DNA of 35,824 nucleotides from Polyangiaceae bacterium (lineage in GTDB: Bacteria; Myxococcota_A; Polyangia; Polyangiales; Polyangiaceae). The number at the start of each line of letters is the position of its first letter. Positions within the stretch are counted from its first letter, which is position 1. The notes beneath the pieces are model-generated. The model did no database searches. It was not told where the DNA came from and saw only the letters and a list, made by a program, of their open reading frames with translations. Below are positions 1 to 8,376 of the stretch, one piece after another. The stretch lies in assembly GCA_016929495.1 (NCBI GenBank), contig JAFGIS010000141.1, positions 1-35,824 on the forward strand, in the 5' to 3' direction. The position numbers and the translations under genes were made by a program.

Positions 1-72
1 CGAGAGTCAACAGCCGTGAGTCGACAGTCCGGACGATGGCGATTCCGGGCTCTTGACTCACGACTCTCGACT

Positions 73-156
73 GTCGACGCGGGGCTCTGGAGCCGCAGGT
101 CGACCTGGCCCCATCAGGCCTCAGCATGGCTTGTCGGACTGGGGCGGAGCCCCGCT
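73..156 (-). repeat. 84-bp dispersed element with inverted ends, copy 1
   Basis: Read on the minus strand, this starts AGCGGGGCTCCGCCCC and ends GAGCCCCGCGTCGAC, so it carries a perfect 9-bp terminal inverted repeat (GCGGGGCTC/GAGCCCCGC). The first 32 bp match the right-end copy (35743-35774) with 4 differences, and the last 18 bp match with 1; the middle is diverged. A 32-bp partial copy lies at 16490-16521. No coding capacity. It resembles a REP or MITE-like intergenic repeat; mobility is not shown. Positions 1-72 next to it hold further short inverted repeats (GTCGACAGTC near 18 and GACTGTCGAC near 69), and I see no gene there. Confidence 0.7.
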
Positions 157-181
157 CGCGTCCTGTCCTGGAGACAGGGCG

Positions 182-2467
182 CTAGAAGGCTGCTTCGACC
201 CCGATGCTGGGGATCGTCACCGGCCCGACCCGGCTCTCGCGGCAGGTGGTGATGCACGTCCGACCCACCACTTCGTGAGCGAACGTCGCATTCAGTAGTT
301 CAGCTGTTGCCGCCACCCAGGCGTGCTCGCCGAGCGGCCAGCGCTTCTCCCCGCGAACGTCGATCCGGAAGAAGGGGGCGGCTCGATCGCCGCCGAAGCG
401 CGGCCCCTGCGGTGAGGTCGTCTGCGTTGGAACGCCCGACAAGAGCACCGCCCGCCCTCCCACGCGCCAGTGCCTTCCGAGGTCGAGCGCGAGGGCGCCC
501 TGCAGCACGTGCGTACGGTCGAAGGCCGCCAGTGAGGAAATGGTCCTGTAGCTCCTGGTCGACCTGGAAAGGGTGTACGCCAGGAAGCCGCCGAGGCGTT
601 TGGTCAACGGCCGTTGGAGCTGGAGCTCGAGACCGTAGCTCGAGCCAATGGCGCGTCGGTTGACGAGCTCGGGATCGGTGCTGTACTGCCTCGAGATCCC
701 GAGTGGATCGCTCAGGTTCAGCATGATCTGGTCGAACACGCTGACCGACGCCGTCAAATCGTCGGGCAGGTCCACGGCGACGCCCGAGCTGGCCTGAATG
801 CTGCGCTGCAATCCGCCACGGATCCGTGCCAACTGAGCCGTGGGAAGACCGGGCAAGAAGCCGGGCGGCTGGTGCGCCATGCCGAGCGCATGCTCGATGC
901 GCAAGCGTCTCGTCACGGCGAACCGCGCCGTTACCCTCGGGTCCACGCCGACCGCTTGCTTGTCCATGGAGCGAAACAGGTCCACGCGCAGCCCCGGCGT
1001 TACGGTCACCCAGGAGTCGGGCCGGATCTCCGTTTCGAGCCAGCCGCCCACGTCGATATCGTCACGCGAGGGGAACAGCTGCAGAAACTCGTAGTAGTTC
1101 AGGATCTGCGTGTCGAGTGCCAGCTTGTAGCGATGGAGTTCGAAATCCGCGCCGGTGTGTACGGCGACGTCCGCTGAGAGCGGATGGTCGAGCTCGGCCC
1201 GCGTCCCGACCAGGCGCTCGCGAACCGAGCCGAGCGTTCCGATGAGGCGATCCTCGCCCAACGTGGCGGACAGACGCAGCCGACCCTTCTGCGCGGTGCG
1301 GTGATCGTAGCGCAGGCTCACGCGGTGGAACTCGGTGGCCGTCCCGGCATCCTCGTTCAGATCCTGGACGTCTTGTGGTTCGTCGGTCTCCATCGTGGAG
1401 GAGCCGATGAAGTCGTAGGCGCCGAAGGTGAAGAGGCTCAGCGTGTCTTTCGGCCCGAGATCGTAGCTCGCCAAGGCCTGATAGTCCCAATAGCCGAGCG
1501 TCACGCTGCTGAGCTGACTGACGAGCAAGCCCGTGTACGAATAGCGGCCCGCCACCGAGACCTTGCCCTGTTGGCCCGCAAGGGGCGTGCTGACCAAGCC
1601 CCCGGCGTCGTACAGGCGCACGCTGGCCTCCCCGGTCAAGCGGTCCGGTGGGGTGTAGGTGTCCGCGGCGATGACGGCCCCGGCGTAGCGCCCGTACTTG
1701 GAAGGGTACGCACCCCGGTAGAGCACGACGTCGTCCAGGGTCGCCGGGTGCAGCACCGACGGGCCGAGGAATGCATGGAACAGCAGCGGCACGCGGATGC
1801 CGTCCACCAGGTAGCCGACATTGCCCGGCGGCGCTCCGCGAACGTAGAAATAGGGCAAGCCGGAAATGGCGGGGATCACGCCCGGCATGGCCTCGACAGC
1901 ACGGAAAGGGTCGCCCAGGGCCCCTGGCAATTGCTCGACCTCTGCCCGCGTCATGCGGCTTGCGCTCGGGGGCGGTCGGTCTCCTCGTACTGTCACCTCG
2001 AGCGGGGGCTCGGGCCGGACCGGCGCTCGCCCCGGCGTGCCCGCAGCGGCTGCCTGCGCATCGGGCTCGGGGCCAGGCTCCGAGCTTCTGGTCTCCACGA
2101 AGCGTACGCGAAAGCTGATCTTCGCCGCGATCGCAGTGCCGGCACGACGGGCAGGCTCGAATCGCCACGAAGACGCTTGCGCGAGCGCCGCCGACGCGAA
2201 GGGTTCAGGGCCCTGCACGAGCGAAGCCTGGCCGACGCGGCCGTCAGCGGTGACCAGGAGCTCCAGGATCACGGTCGCGTCGCCGTGTCCAGAGTCCGGG
2301 TAGAATGCCTGTGCGTCGAGCGCTTTGGGCAGCGTGATCGCGCCAGCGGGCTGGGGAGCCGCTGCCCCTTGGCCCCTCGGACCGTCATCCTGTGCCCAGA
2401 GTGAAGCAGCATCGAAAAACCCTGCCAGCGCGAGGCCGACCAGCCATATCTTTCCACACCCGTTCAT
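182..2467 (-). CDS. TonB-dependent outer-membrane receptor with N-terminal TonB C-terminal-like domain
   Basis: Outer-membrane ligand-gated transporter of 761 residues. Residues 1-26 form a signal peptide (hydrophobic VGLALAGFF, then AxxLWAQ). About residues 45-125 resemble a TonB C-terminal (energy-transducer) domain, seen in the pattern ILELLVTADGRV followed by WRFEPARRAG. A Pro/Ala linker leads to a plug domain at about 165-275 (PFRAVEAMPGV, YFYVRGAPPGN, VDGIRVP, LYRGAYPSKYGR), then a beta barrel to a terminal Phe (GVEAAF), as expected for barrel insertion. Such fusions are familiar in Myxococcota. The substrate cannot be read from the sequence, and no siderophore or B12 genes lie nearby. 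It is divergent from the lipoprotein gene at 2562, with 94 bp between them. The ATG at 2467 is supported by the signal peptide directly after it. Confidence 0.88.
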   Translation of the reverse strand: MNGCGKIWLVGLALAGFFDAASLWAQDDGPRGQGAAAPQPAGAITLPKALDAQAFYPDSGHGDATVILELLVTADGRVGQASLVQGPEPFASAALAQASSWRFEPARRAGTAIAAKISFRVRFVETRSSEPGPEPDAQAAAAGTPGRAPVRPEPPLEVTVRGDRPPPSASRMTRAEVEQLPGALGDPFRAVEAMPGVIPAISGLPYFYVRGAPPGNVGYLVDGIRVPLLFHAFLGPSVLHPATLDDVVLYRGAYPSKYGRYAGAVIAADTYTPPDRLTGEASVRLYDAGGLVSTPLAGQQGKVSVAGRYSYTGLLVSQLSSVTLGYWDYQALASYDLGPKDTLSLFTFGAYDFIGSSTMETDEPQDVQDLNEDAGTATEFHRVSLRYDHRTAQKGRLRLSATLGEDRLIGTLGSVRERLVGTRAELDHPLSADVAVHTGADFELHRYKLALDTQILNYYEFLQLFPSRDDIDVGGWLETEIRPDSWVTVTPGLRVDLFRSMDKQAVGVDPRVTARFAVTRRLRIEHALGMAHQPPGFLPGLPTAQLARIRGGLQRSIQASSGVAVDLPDDLTASVSVFDQIMLNLSDPLGISRQYSTDPELVNRRAIGSSYGLELQLQRPLTKRLGGFLAYTLSRSTRSYRTISSLAAFDRTHVLQGALALDLGRHWRVGGRAVLLSGVPTQTTSPQGPRFGGDRAAPFFRIDVRGEKRWPLGEHAWVAATAELLNATFAHEVVGRTCITTCRESRVGPVTIPSIGVEAAF

Positions 2468-2505
2468 GCGTCCCTAACCATACAGCGTCCGGCCTGAGAT
2501 TGGGC

Positions 2506-2511
2506 TATAGT
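2506..2511 (+). promoter_or_regulatory. possible -10 box (TATAGT) for the 2562 gene
   Basis: In the 94-bp divergent spacer the hexamer TATAGT stands out from GC-rich surroundings, 51 bp ahead of the ATG at 2562. No good -35 box lies 16-18 bp upstream, so this rests on one hexamer. The same spacer must also hold the promoter for the receptor gene on the other strand. Confidence 0.25.
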
Positions 2512-2561
2512 TTGCCCCGAGTGTGGCACACCAAGCGACAACGATCGGAGCCAAATCGGCC

Positions 2562-4304
2562 ATGAGGACCCGTGCCCGCACCGTCCTGCTGCTCGCGAGC
2601 TCGAGCGTTCTGTTTGGCTGCCAGCCCGGGTGTGAGACCGGAGGACTGTCAGACCTGTTCGACACTTCGCCGACCTACATCCGGTTTCCTGGACGGCAGC
2701 TCGCCAAGGGCCACTTCTCCGGCTTCCGTCTTGATGGCACCCCCGGCGAGCACGGCTTCCTGCTGGTGCGCGACCAGGACGAGCCCGACCAGGACGAACG
2801 CGGGGCCTTGACCGTCGTCCCCATACGGGGCGCCCAGCCCTGCCAGGTGGGGCCCGCCGCTGACTATTGGCCATTTCTGTCGATGTTTGGCCTGCTGAGG
2901 GACGACCAGAAGCAAATCCAGGGGTACATCTCCTTCCTGCCGTCGGTCGGCGAGGCGGGGACCCCCGAGGCGGGGATCGGCACGCTGCAATTCGCGACAT
3001 TTGACTGCCAAGTGGCCAGCGCCGCGCTGCCGGGCGTCAGATCGCCGCTCGGGACCGGGACCTTGCTCTCACCGCCGAAGTTCATCGCGATCCAGTCCGA
3101 TGGCAAGCTTTCCACAGTCAGTCCGTGGGACGGGACGTCGAAGTCCGTGGCGGAGTCGGTCACTGACGCGGCTTTCGATGGATCGCATTTCTGGACCAGG
3201 CAGGACGGCCAGCTCGTGGTCCGCGACAGTTCGTTGTCCGAGGTGATGAGCTACGGCTCTGGGGTGACGGGATACCGCATGGATGGCGGGGGCACCGGCT
3301 ACTTCTTGGACTCGGAGGGGCTGCACAGGGTCGACGGCCCCGGCAAGCCTGCCGCGCTGTTGGAACCTGGAGCATGCGGGCTGTCCACGCCGCGGGGCGC
3401 TTCGAACTACTTGGCGACTCTGGCTCCCTGCGCAGACGCTGAGCTCATTCTCGTGGATCCGACCGCGGAGGAGAAGAGGCGTTCGCTTGCGACAGGAGCA
3501 ACCACGGAGGTGTTCGCCACCTCGCTTCGGGGGCCTGAGCGCACCGAGCAGTACTTCATCTACACAACCGACGTGGCAGCCACGGGGCTCGGGAAGCTCT
3601 GGGCCGTGGTGCTCGAACCGGAACAACAGGCACCGGAGCTGATCTCGGAAGCTGCCTCGATGGGGTCACTGGGAGGTGCCGTGGACGGACGCCTGCCCTT
3701 GATCGTGGATTCGGATTCGGCCAGGGGAATCGGTCGGCTGGTTTTTTGGTCGCCGAAGGATGGAATGGAGGAGATCGCGAAGGGCGTGGCGGCCTACAAC
3801 CTGCCGCTCATACTGGAGAAGTTCGACGCGGTGACAGGGACGGGCACTCTGTCCTTCCGCCATGCGAACGGCAAGCTCGAGAGGCTGGCCTCCGGGGTTC
3901 CGAGTCTTCCGAATTCGCGGCAGTCCTTCGCTTACAGGGACAAGGACACGGGCAAGGACTACAACTACCGCGCCATTCTGACGGAGTTCGAAAAGGAAGA
4001 CGATGTCGGCAACCTCGCGCTCATAAGCCAGGACGGCGATGATCTCGAGGTGAGCCCGGTGGCGGACTCGGTTCCCCGCGGGGCGTACCTTTTCTTCGAG
4101 TTCGCCGAGGCTCTTACCTACCTCATAGTCGATGAACCGCGCGCTACCACGGGCCGACTCGAGGTGCTCTTCCTCACGACGCGAGAGAAGTTCGGCACTG
4201 ACGGCGTGTCGGAGTGGATGGGGATGGACTGGCCGGAGGTCGGCATCGCCTACGCGGTCCAGGAGGGAAAGCAGGCCGGGATCTGGTGGGGTGCGCTGCA
4301 GTAG
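2562..4304 (+). CDS. predicted lipoprotein, function unknown
   Basis: 580 residues if translation starts at the ATG at 2562. This start puts a lipoprotein signal right at the N-terminus: MRTRAR, a hydrophobic core VLLLASSSVLFG and a lipobox Cys at residue 20 (VLFGC). A GTG at 2523 would add 13 residues before the signal and is less likely. The rest is soluble, rich in short beta-type stretches and DG turns (for example SDGKLSTV, FWTRQDGQLVVRD, YRMDGGGTGYF), which would suit a beta-propeller-like fold, but I recognise no family. It is probably anchored to the inner leaflet of the outer membrane or displayed on the surface. The next gene, also a lipoprotein, follows after 180 bp that include a hairpin. 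Confidence 0.75.
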   Translation: MRTRARTVLLLASSSVLFGCQPGCETGGLSDLFDTSPTYIRFPGRQLAKGHFSGFRLDGTPGEHGFLLVRDQDEPDQDERGALTVVPIRGAQPCQVGPAADYWPFLSMFGLLRDDQKQIQGYISFLPSVGEAGTPEAGIGTLQFATFDCQVASAALPGVRSPLGTGTLLSPPKFIAIQSDGKLSTVSPWDGTSKSVAESVTDAAFDGSHFWTRQDGQLVVRDSSLSEVMSYGSGVTGYRMDGGGTGYFLDSEGLHRVDGPGKPAALLEPGACGLSTPRGASNYLATLAPCADAELILVDPTAEEKRRSLATGATTEVFATSLRGPERTEQYFIYTTDVAATGLGKLWAVVLEPEQQAPELISEAASMGSLGGAVDGRLPLIVDSDSARGIGRLVFWSPKDGMEEIAKGVAAYNLPLILEKFDAVTGTGTLSFRHANGKLERLASGVPSLPNSRQSFAYRDKDTGKDYNYRAILTEFEKEDDVGNLALISQDGDDLEVSPVADSVPRGAYLFFEFAEALTYLIVDEPRATTGRLEVLFLTTREKFGTDGVSEWMGMDWPEVGIAYAVQEGKQAGIWWGALQ

Positions 4305-4405
4305 CGTGCCGCTCTGGTGGCGCGGTGGGTATTTCGACACCCCCGCCTGGAGGGTGAGCAGATCCTGCGCGCCTCGCGCCGGTGACGGAGCTATGCGACC
4401 GAAGG

Positions 4406-4436
4406 GCCGGCATCGGCCATCGGCCCCGGTGCCGGC
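4406..4436 (+). terminator. GC-rich hairpin between two lipoprotein genes
   Basis: GCCGGCATCGG (4406-4416) can pair with CCGGTGCCGGC (4426-4436): an 11-bp stem with one T-G wobble and a 9-base loop. It lies about 100 bp past the stop at 4304 and 50 bp ahead of the next start. There is no T-run after it, so it is not a classical intrinsic terminator; a structural or processing role is equally possible. Confidence 0.35.
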
Positions 4437-4484
4437 ACGCGCCACACTTGTTCGGATCCTGAGCTATCCTGTGTAGCGCAAGTG

Positions 4485-5789
4485 ATGCGACGGACCTGTC
4501 GGCGCTTCGCGCTTGTTCTTGCTTTGACCGGATGGGCTCAGGGCTGCGGCTCAGCCGGGGAAGGTGCCACCGACTCCGGCACGGGTGGGCTCGTAGCCAC
4601 CGGCGGCGCTAGCTCGGGCGGCGCGCGGACGCACAGCGGAGGGCAGCCAGGCGGATCACGTTCGGCGTCGGCGGGCAGCGCGAGTAGCGCGGGAAGCGCC
4701 GCCAGTCAGCCGGGCAGCGCCGGGACGGAGGCCGTCGCTGGAGCCGCGGGTTCGGGCAACGAGTGCGACGCCCAGCTGGTGCGCGACGCGAAGGCCGTCG
4801 GGGTGGCCGTCGACGCACTGACGGCGCTTCTCGGACAACTCAACCAGAGCGTAGCGGTCGCCTGTGCGAACATGGCGACGGACCTGGGAGCCGTACCCGC
4901 CGGCGCGGGCGGCGCCCCGTCGACGGGCGGCGACCTCGCCGAGGAGTGCGACGCGGCTCGCAAAGCGCTCTCCTCGGAGCACGCCAGTTTCGTGGTCGAA
5001 GGGGGAGTCTGCGCCGTCGACTTCTCGGCACAAGTCGATTGCGAGACCGCATGCTCGAACGGTGCGTGCGCCGATGACGCTCTCGACCGGCGTTGCCCAG
5101 CAGGAAGCTACATGGCCGAATGCGCGCGCTGCGAGCCGGACAGCAGCTGTCTCGGCTCGAGCGAAGTCCCCGCGCAGTGCACGGGGACTTGTTCGGGCCT
5201 CTGTGACGGTAGCTGTGACGGCGACTGCGACCTCAAGCAGGGCAGCAACGCGGACGTCTGCCACGGGCTGTGCAACGGAGACTGCGACGGCACCTGCACG
5301 GGCAGCTGTCTGCTTGCTTCGGAAAAGGCTTGCGGCGATGCGGTGCTGTGCCAGGGATCCTGCGCGAAAGAGGCCGGCGAAGGCAGCTGCTCCGTCGTGC
5401 CCCTGAGACCGGATTGCGAGATGTCCGACGACTGCGTCGCCGCATGCGGTGCGCTCGCCGCGCTGCGCGTCCAGTGCGTGGCGCCCGCCGTCGTCGTGCT
5501 CCGCGCCACGGCGGATCAGATTGCGGCTCCTGTCGAAGCTCACCTGCCTGCGCTGCTGAGCGCCGAGCAGGGCCCCGGCGGGATCGCGGTCGACGCCTTG
5601 GCCGAGTTCGGTCTGGCGGAACTCGCGGACGAAACCGCGCAGGCGATCGCAGACGACCCGGCGTGCCTCGTCATGTTCGGTCAAACGTTCGTGGACAAGC
5701 TGCATTCGGCGACCAAGAGCGAGGAGGGCGTGGCAGCCGCCGTGAAAGCCGCGAGCGCGGTCCATGCCGCCGTGGAAACCGATTCGTGA
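4485..5789 (+). CDS. Cys-rich predicted lipoprotein
   Basis: 434 residues from the ATG at 4485; a GTG directly before it (4482) would add one residue. An N-terminal lipoprotein signal (RRFALVLALTGWAQGC) puts the lipidated Cys at about residue 21. A Ser/Gly/Ala-rich low-complexity linker follows to about residue 95. A central region has repeated short Cys units (CSGLCDGSCDGDCDL, CHGLCNGDCDGTC), a style common in secreted proteins of Myxococcota and probably disulfide-stabilised. The C-terminal part, about residues 320-430, is Ala-rich and probably helical. No enzyme motif is seen, so this is more likely a surface or structural protein than an enzyme. It converges with the decarboxylase gene 41 bp downstream. 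Confidence 0.75.
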   Translation: MRRTCRRFALVLALTGWAQGCGSAGEGATDSGTGGLVATGGASSGGARTHSGGQPGGSRSASAGSASSAGSAASQPGSAGTEAVAGAAGSGNECDAQLVRDAKAVGVAVDALTALLGQLNQSVAVACANMATDLGAVPAGAGGAPSTGGDLAEECDAARKALSSEHASFVVEGGVCAVDFSAQVDCETACSNGACADDALDRRCPAGSYMAECARCEPDSSCLGSSEVPAQCTGTCSGLCDGSCDGDCDLKQGSNADVCHGLCNGDCDGTCTGSCLLASEKACGDAVLCQGSCAKEAGEGSCSVVPLRPDCEMSDDCVAACGALAALRVQCVAPAVVVLRATADQIAAPVEAHLPALLSAEQGPGGIAVDALAEFGLAELADETAQAIADDPACLVMFGQTFVDKLHSATKSEEGVAAAVKAASAVHAAVETDS

Positions 5790-5830
5790 ACGGCTGTCTG
5801 AAGACCCATCCCGACCCGCGCGCACGCCTC

Positions 5831-6973
5831 TCAAGACAGGCGACGGCGGTAGTCTTCGTACCCGAACTGCCGCACCAGACGGAGCTCACCCGTGCTCGGC
5901 TCGAAGGTCATGATCGAGGGCAAGCGCACTCCGTTGAAAGTCGTGTTCTTCACCATCGTGTAGTGCGCCATGTCTTCGAACACCACGCGGTCTCCCACGC
6001 GCAGGGGCCTGGGAAATGAGTAGTCGCCGATCACGTCACCCGCCAGACACGTGAGACCTCCCAGGCGGTAGCAGAAAGGATGCTCTCCGGGCTGGCCTGC
6101 GCCGCGGACGTTCGGACGATAGGGCATCTCGAGGACATCGGGCATGTGTGCGGCCGCGGACGTGTCCAGGATGGCGACCGGGAGCTCCCGGTCCACCACG
6201 TCGAGCACGGACGCCACGAGGATCCCGGCTCCCAGCGCCACAGCCTCGCCGGGCTCGAGGTAGACGCGCACTCGGTGGCGCCGTTGGAAGTCCCGGACGA
6301 GCGCGACCAGTGTGTCGACTCCGTAGTCGGGGCGGGTGATGTGGTGGCCGCCACCGAAGTTCACCCAGCCGACGCGCGCGAGCTGAGTGCCGAACTTCCG
6401 TTCGATGGCCGCCACCGTTCTCACCAGGGCGTCGACGTTCTTCTCGCACAGCGTGTGGAAGTGCAGCCCATCGATTCCATCGAGATCTTCGCGCTCGAGC
6501 TCGGAGGCAAGGACGCCCAGCCGTGAATGCGGTGCGCACGGGTCGTACAGCGGAACCGCAACTTCCGAGTGTTCCGGGTTGACCCGCAGCCCTCGGTGGC
6601 AAGCTCGCGGGCCTACCTCGACCATGGGGCGGAACCTGCGCCACTGCCCGATGGAGTTGAAGACGACATGGTCGGCTATCTCGAGGATGCTCCGAAGGTC
6701 CGGCTCCGAATAGGCCGGGCAGTACACGTGAAGCTCTCCTCCCAGGTACTCGCGTGCTAGCCGAGCCTCGTCGAGCGAGCTTGCCGCAGCGCCGCGGAGG
6801 TACCGGCCCACCAGGGCGAAGGTGCTCCACATCGCATAGCCCTTCAGGGCGAGCAGCACCGAGCAGTCGCTTTGCTCCTGAACCTTTGCCAGTAGCTCGA
6901 GGTTCGACTCGAGCACCCCGAGATCCGTGACGTAGCAGGGCGTCTGCACTGCGTTCGGGTCGAGACTCACCAT
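5831..6973 (-). CDS. nspC: carboxynorspermidine/carboxyspermidine decarboxylase
   Basis: 380 residues. A PLP-dependent fold-III decarboxylase that removes CO2 from carboxy(nor)spermidine to give (nor)spermidine, in the cytoplasm. What shows it: the PLP lysine K44 in LLALKGYAMWS, HFHTLCEKN near residue 175, GWVNFGGGHHI (phosphate-binding Gly loop), YLEPGEAV, and GLTCLAGDVIGDY near the C-terminus with the Cys and Asp that complete the active site in this family. Length matches NspC. Its partner dehydrogenase lies just upstream on the same strand, which strongly supports the assignment. The two genes are separated by a 173-bp spacer full of inverted repeats. The sequence alone does not tell whether the product is spermidine or norspermidine. 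Confidence 0.93.
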   Translation of the reverse strand: MVSLDPNAVQTPCYVTDLGVLESNLELLAKVQEQSDCSVLLALKGYAMWSTFALVGRYLRGAAASSLDEARLAREYLGGELHVYCPAYSEPDLRSILEIADHVVFNSIGQWRRFRPMVEVGPRACHRGLRVNPEHSEVAVPLYDPCAPHSRLGVLASELEREDLDGIDGLHFHTLCEKNVDALVRTVAAIERKFGTQLARVGWVNFGGGHHITRPDYGVDTLVALVRDFQRRHRVRVYLEPGEAVALGAGILVASVLDVVDRELPVAILDTSAAAHMPDVLEMPYRPNVRGAGQPGEHPFCYRLGGLTCLAGDVIGDYSFPRPLRVGDRVVFEDMAHYTMVKNTTFNGVRLPSIMTFEPSTGELRLVRQFGYEDYRRRLS

Positions 6974-6985
6974 GGAAACGCGCAG

Positions 6986-6997
6986 GGCACTAGTGCC
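6986..6997. promoter_or_regulatory. 12-bp perfect palindrome upstream of nspC
   Basis: GGCACTAGTGCC is a perfect palindrome 12 bp ahead of the nspC start codon (which lies on the minus strand, 6971-6973). Its position, covering the likely ribosome-entry region, would suit an operator or a small hairpin that occludes it. No protein can be assigned to it. Confidence 0.35.
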
Positions 6998-7012
6998 GCT
7001 CGGTCGAAGTCT

Positions 7013-7067
7013 GGCCAGAGGTTGTGCTCCGCCCTACTTGGGTGAGGACGGAGCACAACCTCTGGCC
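7013..7067. repeat. 19-bp perfect inverted repeat in the polyamine gene spacer
   Basis: The arms 7013-7031 (GGCCAGAGGTTGTGCTCCG) and 7049-7067 (its exact reverse complement) enclose a 17-base loop. A perfect 19-bp stem is far beyond chance for a spacer of this size. There is no T-run on either side, so a simple intrinsic terminator is unlikely. It could be an mRNA stability or attenuation structure, or a REP-like insertion. Confidence 0.8.
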
Positions 7068-7104
7068 TTGCATCGATCTGCCTCACGGCATCCTTCGTCT
7101 TCTG

Positions 7105-7145
7105 GCCAGTCGGCACAATGCCTGGCCGGAGTTGCGCCGACTGGC
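7105..7145. repeat. hairpin directly after the carboxynorspermidine synthase stop
   Basis: GCCAGTCGGC (7105-7114) pairs with GCCGACTGGC (7136-7145), and after one mismatch three more pairs (CAA/TTG) extend the stem. On the minus strand it begins 1 base after the stop codon of the gene ending at 7147. It could be a transcript-end or processing hairpin; no T-run follows. Confidence 0.6.
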
Positions 7146-7146
7146 A

Positions 7147-8334
7147 CTAGAGCTCCTGAACGTGCCAGGGCAGTCCGTGGCGGCCCAGGGCGTCGAGCAT
7201 GGGAGCGGGCGGCAGCTGTTCCATGTTGAACACACCGCTGCCCTGCCAGGCTCCCGTCAACACGAGCTTGGCGCTGACCATGGCCGGCACCCCCGTGGTG
7301 TAGGAGATCGCTTGCGCGCGCACTTCCCGATAGGCTTCGGCGTGGTCGCAGACGTTGTAGATGAACACCTTGCGCTGGCGTCCCGATTGGATTCCTTGCA
7401 CCAGGCAGCCGATGCACGTCTTGCCCCGATAGCCGGCGGCCAGCGAAGCCGGATCCGGCAGCAACGCCTTGAGGAACTGTAGCGGCACGATGGGGCGGCC
7501 CTGAAACTCGACCGGATCGATTCGGGTCAAGCCGACGTTCGTGAGCACACGCAAATGAGTCAGGTAATCCTCGCCGAACGTCATCCAGAAACGAATGCTC
7601 TTCAGCTCGGGCAAGTGCTTGACCAGGGACTCGAGCTCTTCGTGGTACAAGAGGTAGGCCGTGCGCGGCCCGACCTCCGGGAAATCGAAGCCGCGGCGTT
7701 CACTGAGCGGCGCTGTCTCGTGCCACTCGCCGTTCTCCCAGTAGCGTCCGGGTTGGGTGATCTCGCGAAGGTTGATTTCTGGGTTGAAGTTGGTCGCGAA
7801 CGGATGACCGTGCTCGCCCGCGTTGCAGTCGAGGATATCGACATGCTCCACTCGATCGAACAACTCGTTGCGGGCGTGGGCGCAGAATACGTTGGTGATG
7901 CCCGGATCGAAGCCGGCGCCGAGCAGGGCCATCAAACCTGCTTCACGGAAGCGCTGATCATAGGCCCACTGCCAGCTGTACTCGAAACGAGCGTGATCGA
8001 CAGGCTCGTAGTTGGCGGTGTCGAGGTAGTGCACGCCCGTGGCCAAGCAGGCGTCCATCAACGCCAGGTCCTGGTAGGGGAGGGCGACGTTGATGAGCAG
8101 GTCCGGCCGATAGCTGCGAAAGAGAGCGCTGGCTTCCTCGACGCGGTCGGCATCCACGCGTGCGACCTCGATGCGGCGATGCTCGATCTCGTTGATCTCA
8201 TCGGCCACGCGCTTGCATCTGTCCAGACTGCGGCTCGCGAGCAGAATGTGCGTGAACACCTCCGGAACCTGCGCGCACTTGTGTGCCACGACGCTGCCGA
8301 CGCCACCGGCTCCAATGATCGCAACCTTGCTCAT
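7147..8334 (-). CDS. carboxynorspermidine synthase (saccharopine dehydrogenase family)
   Basis: 395 residues. An NAD(P)H-dependent reductase that condenses aspartate semialdehyde with a diamine (putrescine or diaminopropane) to form carboxy(nor)spermidine, the substrate of the decarboxylase encoded just downstream. The N-terminal Rossmann motif VAIIGAGGVGSVVAHKC (residues 4-20) and the motifs ASRSLDRC, INVALPYQDLALMDACL and GFDPGITNVFCAHA are those of the saccharopine-dehydrogenase-like family; the adjacent nspC separates it from true lysine-pathway saccharopine dehydrogenases. The start at 8334 gives the usual N-terminus (MSKVAIIGAGG). The M50 peptidase gene lies 42 bp upstream on the same strand, so a three-gene transcript is possible. 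Confidence 0.9.
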   Translation of the reverse strand: MSKVAIIGAGGVGSVVAHKCAQVPEVFTHILLASRSLDRCKRVADEINEIEHRRIEVARVDADRVEEASALFRSYRPDLLINVALPYQDLALMDACLATGVHYLDTANYEPVDHARFEYSWQWAYDQRFREAGLMALLGAGFDPGITNVFCAHARNELFDRVEHVDILDCNAGEHGHPFATNFNPEINLREITQPGRYWENGEWHETAPLSERRGFDFPEVGPRTAYLLYHEELESLVKHLPELKSIRFWMTFGEDYLTHLRVLTNVGLTRIDPVEFQGRPIVPLQFLKALLPDPASLAAGYRGKTCIGCLVQGIQSGRQRKVFIYNVCDHAEAYREVRAQAISYTTGVPAMVSAKLVLTGAWQGSGVFNMEQLPPAPMLDALGRHGLPWHVQEL

Positions 8335-8376
8335 CGCTCACTCTGTGTAGAGACGGCCGATCCGGCCGGTGCGAGT

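Noticed and set aside
4656..5834. 392-residue minus-strand open frame
   Set aside because: Antisense to the Cys-rich lipoprotein gene; Arg/Ala-rich and overlapping a gene with a signal peptide and patterned cysteines.
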